From contig NZ_CP120638.1 of assembly GCF_029537235.1 (NCBI RefSeq), forward strand, positions 868,001 to 932,000: 64,000 nt of DNA, written 5' to 3'. This stretch comes from Rhizobium sp. 32-5/1 (lineage in GTDB: Bacteria > Pseudomonadota > Alphaproteobacteria > Rhizobiales > Rhizobiaceae). Shown here in pieces: positions 28,017 through 37,579 of this stretch. The first letter of the stretch is position 1; the number at the start of each line of letters is the position of its first letter. The position numbers and the translations under genes were made by a program. The notes under the pieces were generated by a model. That model worked only from the letters and a program-made list of their open reading frames with translations, was not told the DNA's origin and did not search any database.

Positions 28017-28234
28017 CACAGCTTGAATACGAAGTGGTCATATCTCCGCTATCCCCCGAGGATGGCGGCGGCTTTGCTGCTGTTGTACCCGACCTGCCCG
28101 GCTGCATGAGCGATGGCGAGACACCCGAAGAAGCCGTGTCCAATGTGTTGGACGCGATCGGTGCATGGATCGAAGCCGCGCAAGATTTGGGTCGCGCCGT
28201 TCCTCCACCATCGCGCCGCTTGGTATCCGCATAA
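28013..28234 (+). CDS. hicB: HicB family antitoxin
   Basis: A 73-residue antitoxin with the partially degraded RNase-H-like fold of HicB: YEVVISPLSPEDGGGFAAVV, PDLPGCMSDGETPEEAVSNV and AIGAWIEAAQDLG. The C-terminus PPPSRRLVSA is short, with no extra ribbon-helix-helix or HTH domain, so DNA binding may be weak or absent in this version. It overlaps hicA by 4 bases. The pair lies in a 570-bp insert bounded by copies of the upstream dioxygenase 3' end. Confidence 0.9.
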   Translation: MTQLEYEVVISPLSPEDGGGFAAVVPDLPGCMSDGETPEEAVSNVLDAIGAWIEAAQDLGRAVPPPSRRLVSA

Positions 28235-28244
28235 TTCACCTTTC

Positions 28245-28298
28245 GACGTCGTGTCGCTGATCGATCCCTAGGGCATTGGGCTGAAGCTGGCGGTTTAG
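28245..28298 (+). repeat. Decayed duplicate of the dioxygenase gene 3' end
   Basis: These 54 bases match 27624-27677 (the end of the dioxygenase gene, through its stop) at about 48 positions, starting with 20 identical bases. Translated in the same register it reads DVVSLIDP, then a TAG where the original has TGG, then GIGLKLAV-stop. Together the two copies flank hicAB as direct repeats. Confidence 0.85.
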
Positions 28299-28343
28299 AG
28301 CATCGCCCCTCCGGTTTGATGCCCCACACCTTCTTTTCAAGAG

Positions 28344-29573
28344 TTAGTGTGTTGCCCCGGAGCCGCCGACCGCGACGATCGAGAAGGGCTGGCCTTCGAC
28401 CGGAATGGTTGATGTCTCCTTCAGGGACTGGGGGTCAACCATCCGCACCAGCCCGTGGCGGGGATCGGTGATGGCGATGCGGTCGCCGGCCACGGCAAGG
28501 CGCGGGCGGGGATCGCGCCAATGTCCGTCCTTGCTGTAGGGCTCGGTCACGATCGCGGATCGTGTGATCTCGCCGCTGACGACATCCAGCACATGAAGCT
28601 TGCCATCCTCGGTGATCACATAGGCGTTGCGCGGATTGATGGGATCAAGCGCAAAATCCACCCGGCGGGTTTCAAGCTCGACCAGGCGATACGGTGACGG
28701 ACCGTCGGGGTCGATCAGCACCAGCTTGTCCTCGCCGTAATTGCCAAGAAAGAACTGCATCGCCTTTCCACCGAGGAGCGTCGAGACCTTGCCCGACGGC
28801 AGATCCTTTCCGTAGGGGAGCATTTCGAATTTCGGGCCATCGATGCCGCCGGGGCGCACGATCAGAACACCCTCTTCACAACCGAAGGCGACAAGCCGGG
28901 CAGATGCCGCTTCGCCGTGAAGCCCGGTGCAGGGGGCGATACCGCCAAGCTGCTTGCCCTGCCGATCGACGGCCCGCAGACCAAGGCGCGGCGGAAGTTC
29001 GTCCGGCTTTGCCGTCGCCTCCATGTTGGGAACGGAAACGAGCAGATTTTTCCCCATCGGCACGGCCACACCATGATGCGGGGCGGTCGTATCGATGCTA
29101 CCCGCATCGCGACGGCCATCGATCAGCACCGATTCCGAGAAAAGGTCGGCCTTGCCGCCGCGATCGTAGAAAACGACGATGTCGTCATCATGCGTGACGA
29201 CATGTCCGGGCTTCTGACCGGTGATCGCCCCCGGCAGGAGCTTCGGCTCCGAGACGTCAATATCCCGGTGCTCACCATGGTCGGCCAGTGCAATGCCCGT
29301 CGAAAGGACGTGCACGGTGTCCTTGTCCCCCTGTACGGCAAAGACGGTCCGTCCGGTGTCGCTCGCGGTCAGCGCGGCGTAGCCCGTCACGTCAAACCTG
29401 CCGAGTTCGCTTCCGGTTTTCGCATCCAGCGCCCGCACGACAGGTTTGGTGTGATCCGCAACGAAGAGCCGCCATGTCTCCTTGCCCTCCTCTGCATAGG
29501 TGGTGAGCGGCGAGAGGACTGTTGCCGCGGCTATGGCGGCGACCCTTATCGGCTTGCCAAGATGGATGGACAT
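28344..29573 (-). CDS. aztD: Periplasmic zinc metallochaperone AztD
   Basis: A 409-residue secreted beta-propeller protein. A signal peptide (VAAIAAATVLSPLTTYA) precedes WRLFVADHTKPVVRALDA and repeated blade-like segments with conserved His (HGVAVPMGKNLLV, GLHGEAAS, GHWRDPRPRLAVAGDRI). AztD proteins hand zinc to the AztC binding protein of the AztABC importer; the first characterised is from Paracoccus. Here no aztABC genes are adjacent, so it is an orphan copy. The start at 29573 has GGAGAAG upstream, and two Zur-like palindromes lie just before it, suggesting repression in zinc-replete cells. Confidence 0.85.
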   Translation of the reverse strand: MSIHLGKPIRVAAIAAATVLSPLTTYAEEGKETWRLFVADHTKPVVRALDAKTGSELGRFDVTGYAALTASDTGRTVFAVQGDKDTVHVLSTGIALADHGEHRDIDVSEPKLLPGAITGQKPGHVVTHDDDIVVFYDRGGKADLFSESVLIDGRRDAGSIDTTAPHHGVAVPMGKNLLVSVPNMEATAKPDELPPRLGLRAVDRQGKQLGGIAPCTGLHGEAASARLVAFGCEEGVLIVRPGGIDGPKFEMLPYGKDLPSGKVSTLLGGKAMQFFLGNYGEDKLVLIDPDGPSPYRLVELETRRVDFALDPINPRNAYVITEDGKLHVLDVVSGEITRSAIVTEPYSKDGHWRDPRPRLAVAGDRIAITDPRHGLVRMVDPQSLKETSTIPVEGQPFSIVAVGGSGATH

Positions 29574-29594
29574 AACTTCTCCTTACAACAATAA

Positions 29595-29631
29595 ACGTAA
29601 TAACATTACGTATTGATTGTTATAAAGTTAC
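29595..29631 (-). promoter_or_regulatory. Two Zur-like boxes upstream of aztD
   Basis: ACGTAAT-AAC-ATTACGT at 29595-29611 is a perfect 7-bp-arm palindrome, and GTTATAAAGTTAC at 29619-29631 is a second, weaker site. Both match the AT-rich GTnATnnnATnAC style of alphaproteobacterial Zur operators, and both lie within 60 bp of the aztD start. Confidence 0.65.
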
Positions 29632-29691
29632 ATCTGGCTTGTCCAGCCGAAATTCAGAACGGCACGTAACGATGCCACCAGGGTGTTGCGT

Positions 29692-30057
29692 TCACCAACC
29701 CATCGGCTTGATGTAGCGGCCGAAGACCCAGCCCGTCTGCCAGTCGCCGTTCTGGCCCGGATCATGCCAGATCTGGCACCAGGTGGAGCGCACGGCCTTG
29801 CGCTGGGCGCCGGTCGACCAGCCGGAAATTTCGTTGAGATCAATGCCGTTCATGCAGCGGCCGGTCATCTGCAGGGTGGTGCCATCAGGATAACCGGCAC
29901 GGACGGCCGATTGCGCCGACGGCCAGGCCCGCGCATTCAGCACGTCGTCCCAGGCGACGTCCGACACCTGCCAGGCGACGAAGGTATTGGCCATCGCGGC
30001 CGGTGTGGTGATGGCAAGGGCTGCAACAGCCAGCGCAATGTTCAACAGGGTCTTCAT
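29692..30057 (-). CDS. Exported SH3-like domain protein
   Basis: A 121-residue secreted protein. The signal peptide KTLLNIALAVAALAITTPAAMA is followed by a single SH3-like domain: LNARAWPSAQSAV, GTTLQMTGRCM and WCQIWHDPGQNGDWQTGWVFGRYI. Two cysteines could form a disulfide. ATG at 30057 is chosen; a second ATG two codons upstream (30063) is the alternative. It lies downstream of the small lipoprotein gene, in the same direction. Related in design, but not close in sequence, to the SH3 protein at 7.5 kb. Confidence 0.75.
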   Translation of the reverse strand: MKTLLNIALAVAALAITTPAAMANTFVAWQVSDVAWDDVLNARAWPSAQSAVRAGYPDGTTLQMTGRCMNGIDLNEISGWSTGAQRKAVRSTWCQIWHDPGQNGDWQTGWVFGRYIKPMGW

Positions 30058-30166
30058 GGTCATGTCCTCTTTGAGCCGGGCTTTGCCGACGGTCGTTTCG
30101 GTCCCTGATCCTGTTGTAGCTCAACGGCAACGCATCGCCGGTTCCGGAGGGAACAAGAGCCAGCTC

Positions 30167-30283
30167 TCATGGGGCAGCGCACTCGACCAGATTGTTCGGC
30201 GTCACCACGCACCTGGCCTCGTTCCTGGCGGCACATGCTGCCAGCATCGCCATCGCTGCAACGATCAGAAGCATCCGGCTCAT
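30167..30283 (-). CDS. Small lipoprotein
   Basis: A 38-residue lipoprotein precursor: MSRMLLIVAAMAMLAAC, with a clear lipobox LAAC, leaves a mature peptide of only about 22 residues (CAARNEARCVVTPNNLVECA) with three cysteines counting the lipid-modified one. GGAG lies 9-10 bases before the ATG at 30283. The frame is open upstream to 30454 but crosses the terminator of the chemoreceptor gene. No function can be assigned. Confidence 0.5.
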   Translation of the reverse strand: MSRMLLIVAAMAMLAACAARNEARCVVTPNNLVECAAP

Positions 30284-30326
30284 CAATATCGGCTCCACGT
30301 GGGGACTGTTTCGACAGCCGCTCAGC

Positions 30327-30362
30327 AAAAAGCCCCGCAAACCATTTAGGCTTGCGGGGCTT
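30327..30362 (-). terminator. Rho-independent terminator after the chemoreceptor gene
   Basis: On the minus strand AAGCCCCGCAA and TTGCGGGGCTT (30352-30362 and 30330-30340) form an 11-bp stem followed by TTTTT-type bases (plus-strand aaaaa 30327-30331). It lies 28 bp past the chemoreceptor stop at 30390. Confidence 0.88.
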
Positions 30363-30389
30363 GATCTTGTCAAACGCAAGTTTTCGCAA

Positions 30390-32297
30390 TCAGGCGGCGC
30401 GGCGGCCGTAGGTTTGCTGCGAGGATCCTGTTTGCTCCAGCTTGAAGCGGGCAAGCAGCGTTTGCAGCTGGCGGCTTTCTTCAGCGAGCGTTTCGCTGGA
30501 GGCGGTGGTTTCCTCGACCATGGCCGCGTTCTTCTGCGTCATCTGGTCCATGTGGTTGACAGAGGTGTTGATCTCGGCCAGCGCTGTCGCCTGTTCGCGG
30601 GCGGCGGTGGCGATGCTCTCGACATGGTCATTGACCTGGAGCACCAGCTGTTCGATTTCCACCAGCGCATCGCCGGTTGCCCGAACCAGCGCGACGCCGC
30701 CGCCGACTTCGGATGCCGAGGCGCTGATCAGCGTCTTGATCTCCTTGGCGGCATTGGCCGAACGCTGGGCCAGCTCGCGTACTTCCTGGGCAACGACCGC
30801 AAAACCGCGGCCGGCATCCCCTGCACGGGCCGCCTCGACGCCGGCGTTCAGCGCAAGCAGGTTGGTCTGGAAGGCGATCTCGTCGATAACGCCGATGATC
30901 TGGCCGATCTTGGCTGAAGAATCCTCGATACGGCCCATGGCGCTGACCGCATTGCGGACGATCTCGCCGGACTTGCCGGCGCTGTTCTTGGTCTCGCGCA
31001 CCATGTCGCGGGCTTCGTTGGCACGCGATGCCGAGGTGCGGACGGTCGCAGTGATCTCGTCAAGCGCTGCCGCCGTTTCTTCCAGTGCCGCCGCCTGCTG
31101 CTCCGTGCGCTTGGAAAGATCGTTGGCGGCCGAGCTCAGCTCCGAAGAGCTGTCCTTGATCGTGCCGGCAGCGCCGCGGACGTTCTGCATGGTCGAGCGC
31201 AGGGTCACCATCGTTGCATTGACGTTGGTCTGCAGTTCGGCGAATGCACCCTGGAACCGGCCGTTCATGCTCTGCGAAAGGTCTGCATCCGCAAGTGCCG
31301 CGATGACGCGGCGCACTTCGGCGACAGCGAGGTCGATGCTGCCGACCAGTTCGTTGACGCTGCCGGCGAAGCGGTTGAGGTCCTCGTTCTGGTAGTCCTT
31401 GCCGATACGACCCGTGAAATCGCCGGCAACGGCAGCGGCAACGACCGCGCTGATGCTCGACTGGAGATCGCTGCTCAGCGCCTGCAGGGCTGCTTCCTGC
31501 GCCTTCATATCGCGGATCGCCAGCGCATTGCGGCGGAAGATCTCGACCGCACGGGCCATTTCACCGATTTCGTCCTTGCGGTCGACATCGGTGCCGGTGC
31601 TCTCGAGATTGCCATCGGCAAGACTGCTCATCGCAGCCGTCAGGCTGCGCACCGGGGCTGCGATGCCGCGACGCGCGACAAGCAGGCTGACGACGGTGCC
31701 GAGCACGATGCAGAGCACGGCGGCGCCGGCCGCGATCATCATGGCAAGGGTGGAGCCTTCAAGCGCATCGGCGCGGGCTTGCGCCAGCGAGGCGCCGGAA
31801 TACGTGCTGTATTCCTTGATGGTGGTGGTGACGATCTTCTGTTCGGCGAGCGCCTTGTCGAGGGCACCAGCGATGGCGACCGCGTCAGCAGGCGCCTTTT
31901 CGGCGACATCGACCATGCCGCGGATGGCGGTAAAATAGGTTTCGAGCGTGGCGCGGATCGCATCCAACTGCTTCAACTCTGTCTCGTCGGCGGCCGACTG
32001 GATCTTCGGCAGGCGACCGAGCATCTCGCCGGCGCGCTTTTCGGTTTCAGTGCGAAAATCCGCTGCTTTTTCCGGCTTGGCGGCCAGCTGGTAGGTCATG
32101 CGGCTGATGGCGATGACGTCGACGCGCAGGTCCATTGCCTCGCGAGCAACCTCTTCCTTGGCGCCAACGGAAACCAGGGCGCTTTCAAGCGAGGCGATCC
32201 CGCGTGCCCCGACAAGCGCGATGACCAGCGACGACAGGCCCATGACAAAGACCACGAGGCCGATCTTCTGGAGGATGGAAAGATTGCGAAAGGACAT
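30390..32297 (-). CDS. Methyl-accepting chemotaxis protein, membrane-bound with HAMP
   Basis: A 635-residue transmembrane chemoreceptor. First membrane helix [20 protein letters not shown], a periplasmic four-helix-type domain (about 30-185), second helix [26 protein letters not shown] ([20 protein letters not shown], with a second HAMP-like unit near 290-340), then the signalling domain with tip [20 protein letters not shown]. The C-terminus [17 protein letters not shown] lacks the pentapeptide used to tether CheR in enterics. Ala-rich periplasmic helices suggest a TarH/4HB sensor. Ligand cannot be predicted; no che genes are close. Confidence 0.92.
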   Translation of the reverse strand: MSFRNLSILQKIGLVVFVMGLSSLVIALVGARGIASLESALVSVGAKEEVAREAMDLRVDVIAISRMTYQLAAKPEKAADFRTETEKRAGEMLGRLPKIQSAADETELKQLDAIRATLETYFTAIRGMVDVAEKAPADAVAIAGALDKALAEQKIVTTTIKEYSTYSGASLAQARADALEGSTLAMMIAAGAAVLCIVLGTVVSLLVARRGIAAPVRSLTAAMSSLADGNLESTGTDVDRKDEIGEMARAVEIFRRNALAIRDMKAQEAALQALSSDLQSSISAVVAAAVAGDFTGRIGKDYQNEDLNRFAGSVNELVGSIDLAVAEVRRVIAALADADLSQSMNGRFQGAFAELQTNVNATMVTLRSTMQNVRGAAGTIKDSSSELSSAANDLSKRTEQQAAALEETAAALDEITATVRTSASRANEARDMVRETKNSAGKSGEIVRNAVSAMGRIEDSSAKIGQIIGVIDEIAFQTNLLALNAGVEAARAGDAGRGFAVVAQEVRELAQRSANAAKEIKTLISASASEVGGGVALVRATGDALVEIEQLVLQVNDHVESIATAAREQATALAEINTSVNHMDQMTQKNAAMVEETTASSETLAEESRQLQTLLARFKLEQTGSSQQTYGRRAA

Positions 32298-32582
32298 GGA
32301 CGAACTCCGGCGGCCGGGCCGCGCGCTGCAACGGGAAACTTGGGAAAAGGCTTGATGCCCTCAATCATGCGCGGGGAGAACATTGCGCCGTCAGGACAAT
32401 TTGCCGGAATTCGGCTAACATGGCGTTAAAAAATGCGGGCCAGTTCGCAGGTGCACACGCCCCTTGCCGGGCATAATCGGTCATTTGTTCGACCCTTCGC
32501 CCGGCGTGTCCGCTTTTTCCTTGAACCTTGTGTTCCACGACTCTATCTCCGGTAGACTTGTCCTCGCTTGCCGGAGATCCCC

Positions 32583-34676
32583 TTGCCCATCTTCCAGAAC
32601 CTGCCCGCCGCCCCCGTCGCTCCGAAGAAGCCCGTGACCGACACCCGCCACGGCATCACCCGGACGGACGATTACGCCTGGCTGCGCGCCGACAACTGGC
32701 AGGCGATGTTCAAGGACCCTTCCCTGCTCGATCCTGATATCCGCGCCCATCTGGAGGCCGAGAATGCCTATATGAAGGCGGCAATGGCCGACACCGAAGC
32801 CCTGCAGAAGACCCTGTTTGCCGAGATGCGCGGCCGCATCAAGGAGGACGACTCGTCGATCCCGATGAAGGACGGCCCGTTTGCCTATGGTTCGTTCTTC
32901 GTCACCGGCGGCGAGCAGCCGCGCTATTTCCGTGAGCCGCGCGAGGGTGGCGAGCGCGCAGTCCTGCTTGACGGCGACAAGGAAGCCGAGGGCAAGGCTT
33001 ATTTCCGGCTTGCCGGCATCGATCATTCGACTGACCATGCCCGCGGCATCTGGGGCTATGACGACAAGGGATCGGAATATTACACGTTGCGTGTGCGCGA
33101 TCTGGCCACCGGAGATGATCTTGCGGACGTCATCGAAAACACCGGTGGCGGCGGCGCCTGGGCGCCGGATGGCAAGAGCTTCTTCTACACAGTGCTCGAC
33201 GAAAACCACCGCCCGTCGAAGATCTTCCACCACATCATCGGCGAGCCGCAGGCCAATGACCGGCTGGTCTATGAGGAAGAGGATCCGGGTTTCTTCATGG
33301 GTGTCGGCGGCTCGGCGCTCGACGATTTCATCTATATCGACATCCACGATCACGAGACCAGCGAATACCGCCTGCTGTCCACCAGCGACCTGATGGCCGA
33401 GCCGAAGCTGGTTAGCGAGCGCGAGATCGGCCTTGAATATTCCATGACCGAGGGCGGCGATGTCTTCTACATCCTGACCAATGCCGACGGCGCCAAGGAT
33501 TTCAAGATCTGCCAGGCGCCCGTTTCGGCGCCCGGTCGCGAAAACTGGACGGACGTCGTGCCGCACACACCGGGCCGGCTGATCATCAGCCACATGGCCT
33601 ATGCCCGCCATCTTGTCTGGCTCGAGCGCGAAAACGGCCTGCCGCAGATCAAGATCCGCGACCGCCAGAGCGGCGAGGAGCACGCCATCGCCTTCGACGA
33701 GGAGGCGTTTTCGCTCGGCCTCCAGGGCGCTGCCGAATACGACACCGACGTCATCCGCTTTTCCTATTCCTCAATGACGACGCCGAGCCAACTCTACGAC
33801 TACAATATGGTCACCCGCGAGCGCACACTCTTGAAGACGCAGGAAGTGCCGTCGGGTCATAACCCGGACGATTACGTCACCCGCCGCGTCTTTGCCACCG
33901 CGACGGACGGCGCGCAGGTTCCGGTCACCCTGCTCTACCGGAAGGACACCGCGCTCGACGGCTCGGCACCCTGCCTGCTCTACGGCTATGGCGCCTACGG
34001 CATCTCGATCCCGGCCTCGTTCAACACCAATTGCCTGTCGCTGGCCGATCGCGGCTTCGTCTATGCCGTCGCCCATGTGCGCGGCGGCAAGGACAAGGGC
34101 TTCCAGTGGTACGAAGATGGCAAGATGGAGAAAAAGACCAACACCTTCACGGACTTCATTGCCGCCGCTGATTATCTGAATCAGGAGCAGTTCACGTCCT
34201 ACGCGAACATCGTCGCCGAGGGCGGTTCGGCCGGCGGCATGCTGATGGGGGCAATCGCCAATCTCGCGCCGGAAAAATTCAAGGGCATCATCGCTGCCGT
34301 TCCCTTTGTCGATGTGCTCAACACCATGCTCGACGACACGCTGCCACTGACCCCTCCCGAATGGCCGGAATGGGGCAACCCGATCGACGACAAGACAGCC
34401 TACGAGCGCATGGCCGCCTACAGCCCCTATGAAAATATCGGCGAAAAGCCCTATCCGGCGATCCTGGCCTTGTCGGGTCTCACCGATCCCCGCGTGACCT
34501 ATTGGGAGCCGACCAAATGGGTGGCCCGCCTGCGCGAGAAGACCACGGGCTCCGCGCCGATTCTGCTCAAAACCAACATGGACGCCGGCCACGGCGGCGC
34601 CTCTGGACGGTTCCAGCGGCTGGAAGAAATCGCGTTCGAATATGCGTTTGCGATCAAGGTGACGGGGAAGATGTGA
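32583..34676 (+). CDS. ptrB: Oligopeptidase B (S9A serine peptidase)
   Basis: A 697-residue prolyl-oligopeptidase family enzyme that cleaves short peptides after basic residues. N-terminal seven-blade propeller (about 60-400), then the alpha/beta-hydrolase domain with YGAYGIS, FVYAVAHVRGGKDKGFQWYEDG, and the nucleophile elbow EGGSAGGML (Ser near 549). Asp in LSGLTDPRVTYWEP and His in DAGHGGASGR complete the triad. The EWGNP segment is typical of PtrB. The start is TTG 32583, with GGAG seven bases upstream; the TTG at 32568 has no ribosome site. No signal peptide, so cytoplasmic. Confidence 0.92.
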   Translation: MPIFQNLPAAPVAPKKPVTDTRHGITRTDDYAWLRADNWQAMFKDPSLLDPDIRAHLEAENAYMKAAMADTEALQKTLFAEMRGRIKEDDSSIPMKDGPFAYGSFFVTGGEQPRYFREPREGGERAVLLDGDKEAEGKAYFRLAGIDHSTDHARGIWGYDDKGSEYYTLRVRDLATGDDLADVIENTGGGGAWAPDGKSFFYTVLDENHRPSKIFHHIIGEPQANDRLVYEEEDPGFFMGVGGSALDDFIYIDIHDHETSEYRLLSTSDLMAEPKLVSEREIGLEYSMTEGGDVFYILTNADGAKDFKICQAPVSAPGRENWTDVVPHTPGRLIISHMAYARHLVWLERENGLPQIKIRDRQSGEEHAIAFDEEAFSLGLQGAAEYDTDVIRFSYSSMTTPSQLYDYNMVTRERTLLKTQEVPSGHNPDDYVTRRVFATATDGAQVPVTLLYRKDTALDGSAPCLLYGYGAYGISIPASFNTNCLSLADRGFVYAVAHVRGGKDKGFQWYEDGKMEKKTNTFTDFIAAADYLNQEQFTSYANIVAEGGSAGGMLMGAIANLAPEKFKGIIAAVPFVDVLNTMLDDTLPLTPPEWPEWGNPIDDKTAYERMAAYSPYENIGEKPYPAILALSGLTDPRVTYWEPTKWVARLREKTTGSAPILLKTNMDAGHGGASGRFQRLEEIAFEYAFAIKVTGKM

Positions 34677-34718
34677 GAGATCGCGCCAACCGGCAGAGAT
34701 GACTTGCTTCGAACTGGG

Positions 34719-35038
34719 CTAATTTCTCGTTTTTGAAAGAGCAGCGTAGTCCTTGGCGCCGGAAACGACCGTGGTAATCCGGATCGTTTCCGCGTCAACG
34801 TGATAAAGAATGACAACACTTCGTTCAAAGATGGCCATGCGTATGCCTGCCGCAATGTCCTCTCGTGCGACGCCGCCAAAGGGAGCGTCGGCGATCTTTT
34901 GCAACGGTCCCTAAGACGTTTAATGTAGGCTTGAGCCGTCTGCAGGCTTCCGCTCGCTTCCGCCACATAGTCGAAGATCGACCGAATATCACTTTGGGCG
35001 GAACGCCTATATCGAACGGGAACGGCTTCAAGCGTCAC
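34719..35038 (-). pseudogene. parE: ParE/RelE-type toxin, frame broken by one base
   Basis: The gene starts with GTG at 35038, overlapping the antitoxin stop (GTGA). Residues VPVRYRRSAQSDIRSIFDYV and AQAYIKRLRDRC are typical of the ParE/RelE fold; the rest, KIADAPFGG, EDIAAGIRMAIFERSVVILYHV and IRITTVVSGAKDYAAL, is in the next frame. One more base in the four-T run (plus strand 34897-34900) gives a continuous 106-residue toxin of normal length. As sequenced, a frame-shifted protein would run on past 34500. ParE toxins poison gyrase. Loss of a toxin would also be tolerated by the cell, so real inactivation is possible. Confidence 0.82.
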
Positions 35039-35295
35039 CGATTCCCCACAGCCAAGCTGTCAATCCACGCATCCATCTCGTCGCTAGAAAGGCTCGGCCG
35101 CGGATCGTCCAGCGACGCCTTCACCCGGGCGCGGATCGAGGCCATTGCCTCCTCATGCGCCTGCTCATCGGCCAGGAAAAGCTGCATGGCAGCTTCCAGC
35201 ACGTCGCTGGTCGACGCGTAGGCTCCAGTCTCGACCCGGCTGTTGATGATCTCGACCAATTCGGCAGGCAGGGTAATGCTGAGTTTCTGGTTCAT
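35035..35295 (-). CDS. parD: ParD-type antitoxin (ribbon-helix-helix)
   Basis: An 86-residue antitoxin beginning MNQKLSITLPAELVEIINSR, a ribbon-helix-helix DNA-binding N-terminus, followed by the ParD helix VETGAYASTSDVLEAAMQLF and an acidic toxin-binding C-terminus (SLDDPRPSLSSDEMDAWID). Intact frame; overlaps the toxin gene by GTGA, standard parDE order. It would repress its own promoter. Confidence 0.88.
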   Translation of the reverse strand: MNQKLSITLPAELVEIINSRVETGAYASTSDVLEAAMQLFLADEQAHEEAMASIRARVKASLDDPRPSLSSDEMDAWIDSLAVGNR

Positions 35296-35455
35296 GGCGC
35301 GATCTCCATCTTGGCTTGAAGGTAAGGGAGAATGGCGCAGGTCGCAATGCTTCTGTCGATCCCCACTAGGTAGGCAATTCAGGCTTGGCTGAGACCGGTT
35401 TTCGGCGATAGTCTGCAGGCGTAAATGATTTGCCGACGCAATCCCGGAGAGCCCA

Positions 35456-35976
35456 ATGCCCGTTCACATCGCCCTGCTGCGCGCCGTCAATGTCGGTGGC
35501 ACCGGCGCGCTGAAGATGGCGGAGCTGAAGGCGCTGTGCGAGGATCTCGGCTTCACCGGCGTGACGACCTATATCCAGAGCGGAAACGTACTGTTTCGCA
35601 GCGACCTTTCGAAGGCGCAGGCGGCGCAGACACTGGACACCGCCCTTGCCCGCATCCTTGGCAAGCAGCCGGGTGTCACCATCCGAGACCCCGGCGAGAT
35701 GCAGGCCATCGTCGACGCAAACCCGTTTCCCGAGGCCAAGCCGAATTATCTGATGATCAGCTTTCTCAACGCACCGCCCCCGCCGATGCAATTGGCCGGC
35801 TGGTTGCTCCCGATGGAGAACGCGCCCATGTGTCGGGCTGCGAAATCTACGTGCATTATCCGAACGGCTCCGGCCGTTCGCGCCTCGTGCTTCCAGCCAT
35901 CCGCCATGCCACCGCGCGCAACATGAACACGGTCGTCAAGCTTGCCGAACTCGGCCGCACGCTCGAACAAGGGTGA
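35456..35976 (+). pseudogene. DUF1697 protein, frame broken by one base
   Basis: Starts MPVHIALLRAVNVGGTGALK with the DUF1697 pattern ([22 protein letters not shown]). At 35796-35803 the frame changes; the expected end, [20 protein letters not shown] then [15 protein letters not shown], is in another frame and stops at 35976. One added base (for example CC for C at 35800) makes a continuous 173-residue protein of normal length. The family is widespread and of unknown function. Probably a sequence error. Confidence 0.8.
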
Positions 35977-36050
35977 CCACCCTTTCGCCACGGGACGCGC
36001 CGCCCTATATCAAAACAGGATCGAGCGACGGCAGGCAAAAGGCGAGTATC

Positions 36051-37564
36051 ATGGATCACAGGACAGAAGCAGCCGGCGGCAAGCCTCCGCAAGATCGGCC
36101 CATCCCCTTCGACAACAGCTATGCCCGCCTGCCGCAAGCTTTCTTTGCCGCCGTGCATCCGACGCCGGTGGCGGAACCCTGGTTGATCAAGTTCAACCGG
36201 CCACTGGCAGAAGAACTCGGTCTCGATGCTGATGCCTTGGAGCGCGACGGGGCGGCAATCTTTTCCGGAAACCGGATTCCGGACGGCGCCGAACCGATTG
36301 CCATGGCCTATTCCGGCCACCAATTCGGCAGCTTCAATCCGCAACTCGGAGACGGGCGGGCGATCCTGCTCGGCGAGGTCATCGACCTCAATGGAAACCG
36401 CCGCGACATCCAGCTCAAGGGCTCCGGCCCCACCCCTATTCGCGACGAGGCGATGGTCGTGCAGCGCTTGGGCCGGTACTGCGCGAATACATCGTCAGCG
36501 AGGCGATGTACGCGCTCGGCATCCCGACGACCCGGGCGCTGGCGGCGGTCGTCACCGGCGAGGCGGTACAGCGCGAACAGATGCTTCCCGGCGGCGTCGT
36601 CACCCGCGTGGCCGCTAGCCATATCCGCGTCGGCACCTTCCAGTTCTTTGCCTCGCGCGGCGACAATGACGGCCTGCGGGCACTCGCCGATCACGTCATC
36701 GAACGGCACTACCCCCAGGTTTCAGGCGCGGAACGTCCCTATCTCGCTTTGCTTGAGGCCATCGTCTCGGCGCAAGCGGCGCTGATTGCCCGCTGGCTGC
36801 AGGTCGGCTTCATCCACGGCGTGATGAACACGGACAATTGCGCCGTCTCCGGCGAGACGATCGATTTCGGTCCCTGCGCCTTCCTCGACGAATACAATCC
36901 TTCGAAAGTCTTCTCCTCCATCGATCGCGGCGGCCGTTATGCCTATGCCAACCAGCCCTCGATCGGCCAGTGGAACCTGACGCGGCTTGCCGAAACCCTT
37001 CTGCCGCTGATCGACGCTGATGACGAGAAGGCCGTCGCGCTCGCAACGACCGCAATCCACGCCTATGGGGCGCAGTTCCAGAACCACTGCCTGGCCGGCA
37101 TGGCCGCCAAGATTGGACTATCGCGCGTTGAAGATGATGACCTGGCGCTGGTCCAGTCGCTGCTGACGGCGATGCACGCGGGCGAAGCGGATTTTACCCT
37201 GAGCTTCCGCCGCCTCTCAGATGCCGCGGAGAGCGCCAATGCGGACGAAGGATTCGCCAGCCTGTTTGCCGACCCTGCCACCGCCCAGGCATGGCTTGCC
37301 GACTGGCGCGCCCGGCTTTCGCGCGATCCGCAGGCACCGGCAGAACGGGCCGATGCGATGCGTCGGCTCAACCCTGCCTTCATCCCCCGCAACCACCGCA
37401 TCGAACAGGCGATCCTTGCTGCGACCCATGACGGCGATTTCTCGCTGTTCGAGGCGCTGGTCGAATGTCTGGCAAAACCGTACGAAGACCAGCCTAAATT
37501 TGCAGCGCTTGCCACACCGCCGGCGCGGGAAGAGCGGGTCCCGAAGACGTTTTGCGGGACGTGA
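36051..37564 (+). pseudogene. selO: SelO/YdiU protein AMPylase, frame broken by one base
   Basis: SelO is a pseudokinase-fold enzyme that transfers AMP to proteins and helps with oxidative stress. N-terminal part: [49 protein letters not shown]. The frame then breaks at the four-C run 36433-36436; one more C gives [20 protein letters not shown] and leads into the intact remainder (IHGVMNTDNCAVSGETIDFG, SSIDRGGRYAYANQP) to the hallmark C-terminus KTFCGT. The repaired protein has 504 residues, normal for SelO. Every catalytic motif is present, so the break is likely an assembly artefact. Confidence 0.9.
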
Positions 37565-37579
37565 GCCCCAGCCCGCCCC

